A DNA stretch of 64,000 bases from Nocardiopsis sp. CNT312 (lineage in GTDB: Bacteria; Actinomycetota; Actinomycetes; Streptosporangiales; Streptosporangiaceae), in assembly GCF_000515115.1 (NCBI RefSeq), contig NZ_AZXF01000019.1:158-64157 (forward strand), written 5' to 3'. Below the pieces are notes generated by a model that had not been told where the DNA came from, ran no database searches, and saw nothing but the letters and a program-made list of their open reading frames with translations. Numbering within the stretch: position 1 is the stretch's first letter; every line of letters begins with the position of its first letter. A program made the translations under genes and the position numbers. Shown here piece after piece: positions 16,589-25,676 of this stretch.

Positions 16589-17460
16589 CAACGGCCCCCC
16601 ACCGGTGCGTCGTGGGTGCAGGCGGCAGAGGTCTCTACATGGATGCACAGGTCCATCAGGATGCGGGTGACCGCATCACGCAACCGGGCATCGCCCATCA
16701 CCACCGGGGCGTCATCGGCCAGCCCCAGCACTGACCGCACGTGCGCGGGGCAGGGGTCGGCGTCCGGGGCCAGGTTCACACCCACGGCGAAGGGCACCCC
16801 GACGGCGTCCAGCGCACGTACGGCCGGGGCCGCCTCGGCGATGCGGTCGCTGTGGGCCAGGGCCACGGCCCCGACCGCGTGACGGGTCAGGTCCGTCCAC
16901 TGAGGGCTGTCCTCGGTCAGCCCTGAGGCGCCGAACAGCCCCAGGTACAGGCCAGGCTCGACACGGGTGACGGCGGTGTCGATGCGGATCCGGCCGTGGG
17001 CGTTGGGCGGGTCGGCGTAGACCAGGGGAGCGCTGTCGGCGACCTGCCCCACGAACGTGCTCACCCCTGACCGGTGGCCGCCCACGACCAGGATCTTGAC
17101 CAGGTGGGAGGGCGGGGTGTGCCCGTTCATGTGGTCGATGACGCGCCGCAGGTGCGTGGCGTCGGCGGCGGGCGAGGTGGGGTGGTGCAGGTGCAGCAGC
17201 CCCCGGTCCAGCAGGTCGGAGACGGCCACGGCGATCACGGCGGGCGAGATCTGCTGGCGGGCGGCCAGCTCGGCCACCGTCACCGGGTGGTCCACCCACA
17301 TGCAGGTCTGCAGCACTGAGGCCGCCACCTCGTTGAGACAGGCAGGAGCGAGAGGGCTGGTGGCGTTGGTTCCTGCACCGCTGATGAAGCTGTGCACCAG
17401 CACCGAACGGTGGTGCGCGGCGGTCGCGTCGCGGCGCAGCAGAGTGGGCGCGGAACTCAT
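16588..17460 (-). CDS. DUF742-GTPase fusion (conservon CvnC/CvnD-like)
   Basis: The 290-residue protein combines two conservon components. Residues ~25-110 match DUF742: SFISGAG..., LNEVAASVLQTC and VAELAARQQISPAVIAVAVSDLLDRGLLHLHHP, a winged-helix-like domain. Residues ~120-280 form a small GTPase-like domain with P-loop VVGGHRSGVSTFVGQV, then RIRIDTAVTRVEPGLYLGLFG. Conservons (cvnABCD) are actinomycete signalling operons whose parts assemble at the membrane. Here the CvnA kinase is missing and C and D are fused. Its start overlaps the roadblock gene stop, and the FAD monooxygenase follows directly, so the signalling pair is embedded in a biosynthetic operon. Confidence 0.8.
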   Translation of the reverse strand: MSSAPTLLRRDATAAHHRSVLVHSFISGAGTNATSPLAPACLNEVAASVLQTCMWVDHPVTVAELAARQQISPAVIAVAVSDLLDRGLLHLHHPTSPAADATHLRRVIDHMNGHTPPSHLVKILVVGGHRSGVSTFVGQVADSAPLVYADPPNAHGRIRIDTAVTRVEPGLYLGLFGASGLTEDSPQWTDLTRHAVGAVALAHSDRIAEAAPAVRALDAVGVPFAVGVNLAPDADPCPAHVRSVLGLADDAPVVMGDARLRDAVTRILMDLCIHVETSAACTHDAPVGGR

Positions 17461-17921
17461 GCCACCCCCGCCAGGGAAGGCGCAGGCCGGGTGTTCGTGA
17501 CGTGGGCGGCGGCCTCTTCGGTGAAGCCGATCAGGGCGTAGCCCGCGTTGGCCAGGGAGGCGTTCGGGCCCAGGACCAGGGCCACCGCGGCCTCTGGGGT
17601 GATCGGGGCCAGAGCCAGCAGCCCGCCGGCGCACCGCACGGTGATCGTCTCGGCCTCACCGCGCCCGGCGTAGTGACCGGCCCTGTCGGCCATGGACCAG
17701 ATGCTGTGCAGCGCTGCGGCCGAGCGCTCAGCGGCGACCTGGTCCAGGGCGGCGCTGCGGGCCCGGTACAGGCCGTCCCGGCCCAGCACGACGCCCTGTT
17801 CGGCGCCGGTGCGCTCCACCAGCTCCTGCAGAAGCTGGGACAGGCCGGTGCCGGGACGTCCGCCCTCCGCAGCACTGGAGGTGTCGGGGCGGGCATCGGT
17901 GCCCGCGGTGTGTGTGCTCAT
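17457..17921 (-). CDS. Roadblock/LC7-domain protein (conservon CvnB-like)
   Basis: This 154-residue protein contains a roadblock/LC7 domain over residues ~25-140: LSQLLQELVERTGAEQGVVL, DGLYRARSAAL, ALHSIWSMADRAG and GGLLALAPITPEAAVALVLG. CvnB proteins of this fold partner with CvnD GTPases as regulators. It is the first gene of the minus-strand operon. The promoter should lie in the 270-nt gap (17922-18191) shared with the divergent regulator gene. The ATGA overlap with the next gene shows translational coupling. Confidence 0.85.
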   Translation of the reverse strand: MSTHTAGTDARPDTSSAAEGGRPGTGLSQLLQELVERTGAEQGVVLGRDGLYRARSAALDQVAAERSAAALHSIWSMADRAGHYAGRGEAETITVRCAGGLLALAPITPEAAVALVLGPNASLANAGYALIGFTEEAAAHVTNTRPAPSLAGVA

Positions 17922-18191
17922 GGCCCCCAGCCTGTAAGGCTGCCCGCGTGGCCCCCTAGTCACTCAGCGAGCTTCTTTGAGTTCGAACAGCATCGAAGAA
18001 GTTCGATTCACCTGCTGCGAACAGTTCAAAGAACGAAATGAATGGAGGAGCTCTCGCATTACGGTGCGCAGCCATGTTTCGCACCGGGTGTGATAGAGCA
18101 GGACCAAAGTCCCGCGTGCGCACTACGGCGCGCCGTTACTCTGGCACCACCTGAGAACCGTACGGGTCCACGAGGGCGGAGGTTCCAAGCG

Positions 18192-19586
18192 GTGCTGTGC
18201 GGAAACTGCGGTCGTCCACGCGCAAACGCCCCCACAGAATGCGCATGCATTCCAGCCCAGGTGTGGCAGGTGCGCGAGGTCCAGACCGCCGTCGAGCGCG
18301 GTGACGCGGTGACGGTGGTCCAGTACCTGCGCCGTACGCTGCCCGCCCTGTCCCAAGAGGCGCTGGCGCGGATGAGCGGACTATCGCAGAGCACCATCCA
18401 CCGCGCCGAACAGGGCAAAGGACTCACCAACCCCAAACGCGCACGACAGGCCCTCGACGGGTTCGGAGCGCCTCGTGCCGATGTTTCCCACTCCTGCAGC
18501 CACAGCTCCGCAGCCGTACCGCCACCCTCTTCCGGCGTACCCAGGGATCCGACACCGATCGACCCCACGCGATACCCCCACACCCTGACCAGAGGCGCTT
18601 CCCTGGGAGCGGTCGCCGCTGGCCACAACCTGCCTTGGCTGGCCCACACCGCCGCGACCACCGACCGCGCCCAACTAAGGATCGGTGAGGCCGAAGTCGG
18701 CCTTCTCAGCGACGCCGCCTTGGATCTCGATGCCCTCGATCAGCGTTTCGGCGGTGCTCGCCTGTGGCGTCCGGCCCGCGCCCACCTGTACTGGGTGCAC
18801 CACCTGATCGAGCACGGCACCTACAGCGACGCCACCGGCCGACAGTTGCACAGCATCGCCGGCCAGCTGACCACCTCGCTCGGATGGTTCTGCTACGACG
18901 CCGATCAGCAAACCGAGGCTCGTGTGTACTTCTCCGAAGCCCTCAACGTCGCCATGCTCGGAGGGGACGACCCCTTGGCCACCCGTACCCTGTCCAACAT
19001 GGCCCGCCAATCCGTCGACCTGGGCAAGGCCCGTGAGGCAGTGCGGTTCAGTCGGCTGGCCGAAGTCCATGCCGCTGAATGGCACTCCCCGCCACGGGTC
19101 CGGGCCCTACTGGCTATCCGCCAGGCCCAAGGCCACGCCCGCAGCGGCGACAGACCAGCCTGCGAAGAGGCCATCAAGCGCTCCTGGGAACTGTTCGAAC
19201 GCGGCGTCACCGATCGCGATCCGGATTGGAGCAGTTTCCTCAACGAAGCCGAACTCACCTGCTTGGAGGGTATGTGCCGTTCCGATCTGGGGCAGCACAC
19301 GCGTGCCATCGAGCTGTTGACGGCTTCTGCCCGGCTCCAGGACGTCGAACATTCGCGCAACCGCGGCATGTGTCTGGCCCGTCTGGCCAACGCCGCGCTC
19401 AAGAAACAGGACCTGGACCAGACCGCCTTCGCTGCGGAGCAGGCGTTGACACTGGTCGACGGCGGAATGGCGTCCTCCCGCAACTTCAAGCAGCTCAGGC
19501 TGGTGCGGGAAGGCCTGGTCCCTCTGCAGGCAGATCGTGCGGCCCGTCAACTCACCGACCGGCTCGACCAGTACATTCCCGCATGA
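18192..19586 (+). CDS. XRE-family regulator with N-terminal Cys motif and helical repeats
   Basis: Start GTG 18192 (VLCGNCGRPRANAPTECAC) is preferred over an upstream ATG because GGAGG lies at 18178-18182 and two paralogues begin the same way. The 464-residue protein has C-x2-C...C-x-C within the first 20 residues (possible zinc knuckle), an XRE helix-turn-helix (LSQEALARMSGLSQSTIHRAEQG, residues ~55-80), and ~300 residues of TPR-like helices. It probably senses a small molecule or peptide and controls local genes. It is divergent from the roadblock-led operon and followed by GNAT and phosphotransferase genes. Paralogues are at 21957-23360 and 23372-24484. Confidence 0.82.
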   Translation: MLCGNCGRPRANAPTECACIPAQVWQVREVQTAVERGDAVTVVQYLRRTLPALSQEALARMSGLSQSTIHRAEQGKGLTNPKRARQALDGFGAPRADVSHSCSHSSAAVPPPSSGVPRDPTPIDPTRYPHTLTRGASLGAVAAGHNLPWLAHTAATTDRAQLRIGEAEVGLLSDAALDLDALDQRFGGARLWRPARAHLYWVHHLIEHGTYSDATGRQLHSIAGQLTTSLGWFCYDADQQTEARVYFSEALNVAMLGGDDPLATRTLSNMARQSVDLGKAREAVRFSRLAEVHAAEWHSPPRVRALLAIRQAQGHARSGDRPACEEAIKRSWELFERGVTDRDPDWSSFLNEAELTCLEGMCRSDLGQHTRAIELLTASARLQDVEHSRNRGMCLARLANAALKKQDLDQTAFAAEQALTLVDGGMASSRNFKQLRLVREGLVPLQADRAARQLTDRLDQYIPA

Positions 19587-19614
19587 CAGATGAGACCTAG
19601 TGGGGAGACCGAAC

Positions 19615-20166
19615 GTGACGGACATCGAGATCACGCGCTATGAAGCCGACGCTGCTGTGGATCTTGTCGACGAGCTGGTAGCGGTGTACGCCCAGGTCTA
19701 CGACGTCGCGCCCTACATCGGCGACCCGTTCTTTTCCACGGAGGCCTTCACCGGGCGCCTGACCGCAGCCCTGCCCTCGATCGGGTTCGAGGCCATCGTC
19801 GGTCGCGTTGAGGGAGAGATCGTTGGCTACGTTCACGGCGCCACCCTGCTCCCAGACAAACCGTGGTTCACCTTGCTGGACCACAAACGCCCCAGCTCCA
19901 TGGTCCGCGCCGCTGAGGCGGGCCAGGTCTTCTGGCTGCGGGAGTTGATGGTGCTGCCCGAGGAACAGAACCGCGGCTGGGGGCGGGCGCTGCACGACAC
20001 CGCTATCGAAGGCCGCCACGAGAAGTGGACCACTCTTACGTGCATCGTCGGCAACGAACCCGCCCACAGCGCTTACCTGCGCTGGGGGTACCAGATCATG
20101 GGGCAGATCAAACACGCCCCCGAATCCCCCGTCTACGACGCCATGTTCCTTGAACCCTCTGAATGA
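19615..20166 (+). CDS. GNAT-family N-acetyltransferase
   Basis: This 183-residue protein starts at GTG 19615, with GGGGAG 7 nt upstream; GTG 19600 would put that site inside the gene. It has the GNAT acetyl-CoA core: GFEAIVGRVEGEIVGYVHG, then FWLRELMVLPEEQNRGWGRALHD (motif A, Q/RxxGxG/A variant NRGWGRA) and NEPAHSAYLRWGYQIMG (motif B). The substrate is unknown. The stop overlaps the next gene's ATG (ATGA), so it is coupled with a phosphotransferase-like gene, a pairing often seen among drug-modifying or metabolite-modifying enzymes. Confidence 0.88.
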   Translation: MTDIEITRYEADAAVDLVDELVAVYAQVYDVAPYIGDPFFSTEAFTGRLTAALPSIGFEAIVGRVEGEIVGYVHGATLLPDKPWFTLLDHKRPSSMVRAAEAGQVFWLRELMVLPEEQNRGWGRALHDTAIEGRHEKWTTLTCIVGNEPAHSAYLRWGYQIMGQIKHAPESPVYDAMFLEPSE

Positions 20167-21125
20167 CGGGCACCTCCCGCACCGGTCAAAGTGTTGAGCG
20201 CCCACACCGCCGACGCGGTCCGCGGACACCGATGACCGTCGACCTCTCCCACGAGCACATCCTCAGCCACGCCTTGCCCGCCGCCGGGTTGGCCCACCCC
20301 GCACACCGAGCCAGCCCTGTGCGCATCGCTGAGAACGCGGTCTACCGCCTGCCCGGCACCATCGTGCGCATCGCACGCCCCGGGCAGGCCGACGCCGCCC
20401 GCCGCGAGGTCGCCGTGGCCCGCTGGCTGGCGGACCACCGGGTTCCGGCCGTACGCCCTCTGGACATCGACCAGCCCGTGCTGGTGGACGACCAGGCCGT
20501 CACCTTCTGGGCCGAACTGCCCGAGCACACCCACGGCACCGTGGACGACGTCGCCCATCTGCTGCGGCGCCTACACGCCCTGCCGGCCCCCGACCACCTG
20601 GACCTGGGACGGCTCGACCCGTTCGTGCGCCTGCACACACGCATCGCCGACGCCACCGGCCACCTGCCCGACGAGGACCTGCGCTGGCTGAGCGCCCACA
20701 CACGCCACCTCCACCAGCAATGGGAACACCTTCCGCCAGGACAGCCCCAGAGCGTGGTGCACGGCGACGCCTGGACCGGCAACGTCGCACGGTGCGCCGA
20801 CGGGACCGCGGTCCTGCTGGACCTGGAGCGGTGCTCCATCGGCCCCGTGGAGTGGGATCTGGTCTCCACCGCGATCAAGGCCAGCACGGTGCCCTGGCTC
20901 GACCAGGACGACTACGCGCGCTTCGTCCAGGCCTATGGCGGCTACGACGTCACCGCTTGGCCCGGCTTCATCCTCATGCGCGACATCCGCGAGCTGAGGA
21001 TGACCCTGTACTGCGCCCAACACGCCGGAGCCGACCCGAAGATGCAGGCCCAAGCACGGTTGAGGATCGATTGCCTCCGGGGCCGTCGCGGGGGACGCCC
21101 CTGGCACTGGGCGCCAGCGCTGTGA
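20163..21125 (+). CDS. Aminoglycoside phosphotransferase-like kinase (APH fold)
   Basis: The 320-residue protein has the APH catalytic segment VVHGDAWTGNVAR (Brenner-type HGDxxxxN) near residue 200 and the metal-binding LLDLERCSIGPVEWDL (D-x-E instead of D-W-E) about 20 residues later. The N-lobe includes TIVRIARPGQADAARREVAVARWLADH. Such kinases phosphorylate antibiotics, sugars or other small hydroxyl compounds. Start ATG 20163 is supported by overlap with the GNAT stop; ATG 20232 (MTVDLSHEH) fits homologous lengths better and is the main alternative. Only drug or metabolite kinase activity can be said. Confidence 0.82.
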   Translation: MTGTSRTGQSVERPHRRRGPRTPMTVDLSHEHILSHALPAAGLAHPAHRASPVRIAENAVYRLPGTIVRIARPGQADAARREVAVARWLADHRVPAVRPLDIDQPVLVDDQAVTFWAELPEHTHGTVDDVAHLLRRLHALPAPDHLDLGRLDPFVRLHTRIADATGHLPDEDLRWLSAHTRHLHQQWEHLPPGQPQSVVHGDAWTGNVARCADGTAVLLDLERCSIGPVEWDLVSTAIKASTVPWLDQDDYARFVQAYGGYDVTAWPGFILMRDIRELRMTLYCAQHAGADPKMQAQARLRIDCLRGRRGGRPWHWAPAL

Positions 21126-21207
21126 GACAAGCACCTCACGCGGCCCTTGCCCGAACCCATCGAGACGTGAACCCCGTGGCACCGGCGGCCTGGCGGCTCT
21201 TCAAACC

Positions 21208-21960
21208 TCACGCGGAGAAACCGCCTGGAATCCAGGCGCCCACAGCGTCCAGCAGTGCCCCGACGTCACGCAGGTCCTCCAGGACCGAATCCGCTCCGGC
21301 CGCGGCCAAATCGGCGGCCGCGGTGGTGCCGGAAGCCACGGCCACCACGCGCGCACCCCCTTCCACACCGGTGTGGACGTCTTCGAGGGAGTCCCCGACG
21401 ATGACGGTGGTGTCCCGGGTGAAGACCGTTCCGTAGCGCTCGCCCGCACGGCGCTGGGCCACCGCCACCAAGTGGGGCCTGTGTGGGTCGTCGCTGGAGT
21501 AGCCTCCCACCGCGGTCTCCACGTCCCCGTCCAGGGCGAAGGCGCGGAGCTTGAGTTCAGCACTGCGACGCAGGTTGCCGGTGACCACCCCGGCTGCCAC
21601 ATCAGGGCGGTCGGCCACCGCGCGGACGGCGCGGCGGGCCCCGGCCAGCACATACCCGTGGGCGCGCATGTGGTCCAGATGCGCGGCCTGACGCTCGGGC
21701 ACCTGTGCGACCATCTCCTCGGCCAGGCCGTGAACCTCGGCTTCGGGCACACCGTTGACACGCAACAGCTCCTCCACCGCCCGGGGCACGGTGCGTCCGG
21801 TGCCCTTGGCCGGCAGCACACGGGCGGGCCGTCCCACCAGGGCGGCGAAGGCCTCCCGATAGACCAGCCGGTCGGTGTGGCCGGTGTAGACCAAGGTGCG
21901 GTCGATGTCCCACAACAGCAGCAGCCGCGGGCACACGGAAGAACGGTTCGCTGGTGTCAC
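21208..21960 (-). CDS. HAD-superfamily hydrolase, phosphatase-like
   Basis: This 250-residue protein carries an intact HAD set: motif I LLLWDIDRTLVYTGH (DxD), motif II GVVTGNLRRS, and motif IV TVIVGDSLEDVHTG, with an alpha-helical cap between I and II as in phosphoglycolate phosphatase relatives (subfamily IA). It should dephosphorylate a small metabolite. The ATG overlaps the upstream regulator stop (ATGA), so it is the last gene of the minus-strand regulator operon 24484-21208. Confidence 0.88.
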   Translation of the reverse strand: MTPANRSSVCPRLLLLWDIDRTLVYTGHTDRLVYREAFAALVGRPARVLPAKGTGRTVPRAVEELLRVNGVPEAEVHGLAEEMVAQVPERQAAHLDHMRAHGYVLAGARRAVRAVADRPDVAAGVVTGNLRRSAELKLRAFALDGDVETAVGGYSSDDPHRPHLVAVAQRRAGERYGTVFTRDTTVIVGDSLEDVHTGVEGGARVVAVASGTTAAADLAAAGADSVLEDLRDVGALLDAVGAWIPGGFSA

Positions 21961-23360
21961 AGCGCTGAGGATAGAACGCGCGCCCGCTCGGCGACCTCCC
22001 CGGCCCCGGCCACCGGAAGCGCGGCCAGCTCCTCACCCAGGTCGGCGACCTGCTCGGCCAGCCGACGCGAGCGCACCGGCGCGGCCAGGTCCACCGCCCG
22101 GTGCCCCCGTTCCAGAGCGGCCTCGACCTGTCCCAGCCGGACCAGGGCGGTGGCGGCCCGCACCTGAGCACAGGCGCGGTCACGCACACAGTCGCCCCCG
22201 AACGCCTCCTGTGCCTCGTCCAGATGTCCCAGAGCCGCCTCGTAATCTCCCAGCTCCAGCAGGCAACTTCCCGCCTGGGCGTGCAGCTCCCCGCCACTCA
22301 TCCAGTACAGCCAGGCCGGATCCCGTTCACCGGGGCCGCGCTCGAACGCCGTGAACGCCCCCTCCAGGGCCCGCATCGCCCCCATGCGCTGGCGGGCCAC
22401 CGCATAACCGCGGGCCTGGCGGATCGACAGCATCGTCTCCACATGTGCGCTGGCCTGCCCAGCCGTGCGCATCTGGGCGGTACGCGCCATCAACGCCGCC
22501 TCGGACCCGTGCCCCGTGCTGTAGGAGAGCACCGTCATATAGGACACCACGCCCGCTCCCATGACAGGGTCGTGAGCGGTATGGGCGGCACGCAGCGCCA
22601 CCGGGAACAGGCGGGCGGCACCGGCGTGGTCGCCGGCGTCGACCATCATCCACCCCATCAGCCCCGCCAGGTCGGAGGCCACGGCCAGCAGTGGACCCCG
22701 TACCGCCGTATCCATGTGACCCTGGGACAGCAGCTGCTGCACGAACGCCAACTGGGGACGGGCCAGGGCGTGCAGGTGCGCACTGGCGCCACCGCGCGCA
22801 TCGGCCAACCGCAGGGCGTCGACCCCCTGAACCAGGGCATCGACCAGGTGCGGAGCGATCGGCCGCCCCTGGGAGGCCTGCAACGCCGCGAACGGGTCGG
22901 CCACGGCCCACTGCACCACCTGCGCGGCCAGCCCCGAAGTCGCCGCCGCCAACAACCGCCGCCGACTGATACGTTCTCCGCCCAGCCGGGCCAGCGCGTC
23001 CACGACCTGATCGGCTTCCCACCCCTGATTCGGGGCCGGCATCGCAACGTTCTCCACCGCAGCACCGCCCTCTGCTCGGGCCGTGGCGGCCAACCCGAGC
23101 CGCTCCAGCGCCTGGCGGATCTTCACCGGATCCCGCAACGGGCGGCGCCGGGACTCCAACCGGTGGATGGTCGTGGCCGACAGTCCTGTCAGCCGGGCCA
23201 GCGCCACCTGTGACAGTTCCGGAGCGAAAGAGCGCAGCGCCGTGACGACTTCCACCATGTCACCGCGCTGGGCCGCCGCTCGCACCCGCGCGTCGTCAGC
23301 GAACCCCGCAGGTACGCACCCGCAGCCTCCCGTCCGATGGCAGTTGCCGCACACCACCAC
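21957..23360 (-). CDS. XRE-family regulator with N-terminal Cys motif and helical repeats
   Basis: Start taken at GTG 23360 (VVVCGNCHRTGGCGC); three consecutive GTG codons make the exact base uncertain, and ATG 23399 would overlap the upstream gene. The 467-residue protein has C-x2-C...C-x-C at the N-terminus, an XRE domain (LSQVALARLTGLSATTIHRLESR, residues ~48-72), an arginine-rich twin-Arg-like segment in ERISRRRLLAAATSGLAAQ, and ~280 residues of helical repeats. The family is paralogous to 18192-19586. It is located 11 nt after the next paralogue and overlaps the HAD gene, so three genes form one transcript. Confidence 0.8.
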   Translation of the reverse strand: MVVCGNCHRTGGCGCVPAGFADDARVRAAAQRGDMVEVVTALRSFAPELSQVALARLTGLSATTIHRLESRRRPLRDPVKIRQALERLGLAATARAEGGAAVENVAMPAPNQGWEADQVVDALARLGGERISRRRLLAAATSGLAAQVVQWAVADPFAALQASQGRPIAPHLVDALVQGVDALRLADARGGASAHLHALARPQLAFVQQLLSQGHMDTAVRGPLLAVASDLAGLMGWMMVDAGDHAGAARLFPVALRAAHTAHDPVMGAGVVSYMTVLSYSTGHGSEAALMARTAQMRTAGQASAHVETMLSIRQARGYAVARQRMGAMRALEGAFTAFERGPGERDPAWLYWMSGGELHAQAGSCLLELGDYEAALGHLDEAQEAFGGDCVRDRACAQVRAATALVRLGQVEAALERGHRAVDLAAPVRSRRLAEQVADLGEELAALPVAGAGEVAERARVLSSAL

Positions 23361-23371
23361 CCATCCCCCTC

Positions 23372-24484
23372 TCAGAGCATGGCGCGAGCCCGCGCCCACG
23401 CTTGCCGGTACTCATTCGTCCAATCCGCGTCCTGCTGATCGTCCGGCAGCCCGTCCAGCCCCGAGGCCAGCAGGTCGGCGGCCACATCGGCCTCACCCAG
23501 CGCCAAGTGCGCGATGCCGAGATTGAGGCGGTGGTAGGTGCCGTTCAGCCAGTAGGCGGTGCGCGGCGGCTCTACCCCGACCGTTGTCTCCGCGAGATGG
23601 ACGGCCTCCTCCAACAGCCGCAAGGCCTCGGAGCGCTCACCCAGCAGAGCGTGTCCCTGGGCCGCCTGGGCCGCGTCCCCCACCCGCTGGGCCGGGTGCG
23701 CTCCCGGCGTGGTGTAGGCGCGGGTGAAGTGCTCCACGATCGCGGGGACATCGCCCTCACGCCGGGCCAGGTAGCCGAAGAAGTTCCTGGCTTGGGCCAG
23801 CAGGGTCGCGTCCCCGACCTCGGCGGCCAACGCCTCGGCACGCCCCAGTAGCGACCGGGCCCTGCCGTGGCGGCCGGTGCAGGCGTGCAGCCATCCGGCG
23901 AACTGCACGTACTCGGCCCCTACCTCCCGCAGACCAGGCGCGTGGGCTCCACGTGCCTGAGCGGCAAGCTCCTCCACCACCCGCAGGTGGTCCATGGTCA
24001 CCGGGATCATGGCCTGGGCCCCCACCACATCGTCCAACCGGCGCTGGGCAGCCAGGATCTGAGCGCTGGCCCGGACGGCGGCCGGGTCCACCGGTGCCGA
24101 TGAGGACAGCAGACGTGCCAGCACTTGGTGGTCATCGGCGTTCAGGTCGGCCTCGGCCGCCACCCGCCTGGGCGTGGCCGCCGCCGTGAGCGGGGCACCC
24201 AACCGCGTCAACGCAGCTGCCGCCTTCGCGGGATTGCCCACCGGACGGCCGTTGAGCAGCCGTGACATCGTGCTCTGCGACAGCCCACTCATCCGCGCCA
24301 GCGCCTCCTGGCTCAAGCGCGGGTTCGCCTGCCGCACCAGGCGCAGCACACCAGCGGCGTCCCGCTCGTGCACCTTCTGGCGCACCTGGGGCCGTTCCCA
24401 GAACCCCGACGGCAGGCAGGTACAGAAGTTCACCCGCCTACGGCCACGGGGCCGTCCGCAGTTACCGCACAGCATCACGGCCAC
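23372..24484 (-). CDS. XRE-family regulator with N-terminal Cys motif and helical repeats
   Basis: The 370-residue protein begins at GTG 24484 with GAGG 5-6 nt upstream; ATG 24475 (MLCGNCGRPRG) is possible. It has C-x2-C at the start and C-x-C after ~16 residues (NFCTC), an XRE helix-turn-helix (LSQEALARMSGLSQSTMSRLLNG), and helical repeats to the C-terminus. The HTH is nearly identical to that of the 18192-19586 protein, whereas the repeats differ, as expected of paralogues that share DNA-reading heads but sense different ligands. It is the first gene of the regulator-HAD operon. Confidence 0.82.
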   Translation of the reverse strand: MAVMLCGNCGRPRGRRRVNFCTCLPSGFWERPQVRQKVHERDAAGVLRLVRQANPRLSQEALARMSGLSQSTMSRLLNGRPVGNPAKAAAALTRLGAPLTAAATPRRVAAEADLNADDHQVLARLLSSSAPVDPAAVRASAQILAAQRRLDDVVGAQAMIPVTMDHLRVVEELAAQARGAHAPGLREVGAEYVQFAGWLHACTGRHGRARSLLGRAEALAAEVGDATLLAQARNFFGYLARREGDVPAIVEHFTRAYTTPGAHPAQRVGDAAQAAQGHALLGERSEALRLLEEAVHLAETTVGVEPPRTAYWLNGTYHRLNLGIAHLALGEADVAADLLASGLDGLPDDQQDADWTNEYRQAWARARAML

Positions 24485-24655
24485 ACCGTCCTCGAACCCT
24501 CACACCGCCGGCATGTCGGCGCCACCCTACGCACCCCGCGAACCGCCCACCAGCGGCCCAGGTCGCACCGCCCCGGGGCAGGCGGGAATGCCGAACCCGC
24601 GGTACATGCCAGAGCCTCCATTGCACCCGGCACGAAACAGTTATCGCTTGGGTGC

Positions 24656-25519
24656 TCAGGAGAGTTTGGCCAGGAGCGCGTCTGCGGTCTCACCCATCAG
24701 TGACCTGATCGGCAGCGTCCTTCCCGCCCGCTTGGACGCTCGGGCGACGTTGGCGCACAGCAGGAGTTGGCATAGGCGGCCAGGCCGGGTGGACAGGACA
24801 TCGTCGAACTGGACACGGACGCGTTCGGCAACCTGCGGAACCCTCAGGGAGGCCGACCACAGGCAGGCAGCGTCCCAGCCGCGGGGGGCCAAGCCCCAGC
24901 TCTCCCAGTCCAAGAGCATGAACTCGGGTCCGGTGATGTTGGCGTAGCCCAGGTCGCCGTGGGCGCACGCCCAGTCCTGTTCGGGAATGTGTGTGTCGAT
25001 GTCGGTTCCGTAGACCTCCTGGATGCGCCGAGTCAGGTGGGCCTGCTCCAGAGCGACACGACTGGTGCTGTGGTCGGCGAGGGAGCGCAGAGCGGTGTGC
25101 ATGGTGTTCCACCATGAGTCCGGCAGTCCAGGGTCGGCGGTGATGTCGGCTGTGGTCGAAACAGCAGGAGCGGGGGCCAGCGTAGTCTCCTCGGCCTTCC
25201 ACGCCACGCCACGCTCACTGTCGGTCCAGGTGGAGGCAGCGATCCACTGGGGGCGGGGTACGCCCTGGATTGCCACCGATGCCTCGGTTCCGGTCCAGGA
25301 GGGCGTGTTCATACGTCCGGTGCGGCGCCAGGACAGGCGCACCCACGTTCCGGCGTCAGTAGGGAATCCGGCAGTGCCGTTGACGCGGCTGTAGCGGACG
25401 CCTTCGCGACTGAAGGAACGCCCCAGCCGCTTCTGAGCTTGGGCAAGGACGTTGCTGATGTCTACGGCCGACAGATCATCCAACGTCAGGGGCGGGTGCG
25501 CCGTGTCCTGGGAGAGCAT
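24656..25519 (-). CDS. APH-fold phosphotransferase-like protein
   Basis: Start ATG 25519 (MLSQDTAHPPL) gives 287 residues. Key segments are ACAHGDLGYANITGPEFMLLDWESWGLAPRGWD: the HGDxxxxN catalytic loop and the DWE metal site, about 15 residues apart. The N-lobe Lys region is less clear (WVRLSWRRTGRM), so kinase activity is likely but not certain. Substrate unknown. It stands alone on the minus strand, separated by 158 nt from the P-loop kinase gene upstream. That gap has lower GC and no gene. Confidence 0.78.
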   Translation of the reverse strand: MLSQDTAHPPLTLDDLSAVDISNVLAQAQKRLGRSFSREGVRYSRVNGTAGFPTDAGTWVRLSWRRTGRMNTPSWTGTEASVAIQGVPRPQWIAASTWTDSERGVAWKAEETTLAPAPAVSTTADITADPGLPDSWWNTMHTALRSLADHSTSRVALEQAHLTRRIQEVYGTDIDTHIPEQDWACAHGDLGYANITGPEFMLLDWESWGLAPRGWDAACLWSASLRVPQVAERVRVQFDDVLSTRPGRLCQLLLCANVARASKRAGRTLPIRSLMGETADALLAKLS

Positions 25520-25676
25520 CACCTGGTGGGATCCCTTTCGTTCCGGCCGCGCAGCAGGGCGCGGTAGCGCTCGACCGCCGTGGGCGAAACGGTCAGAGCT
25601 CCAGCTTGCACGATCTCCGCCAGGTGCGTGGAGGAACTGGTTGGTAGATGTCAAAGCAAATGAGATGATGGTCTGT

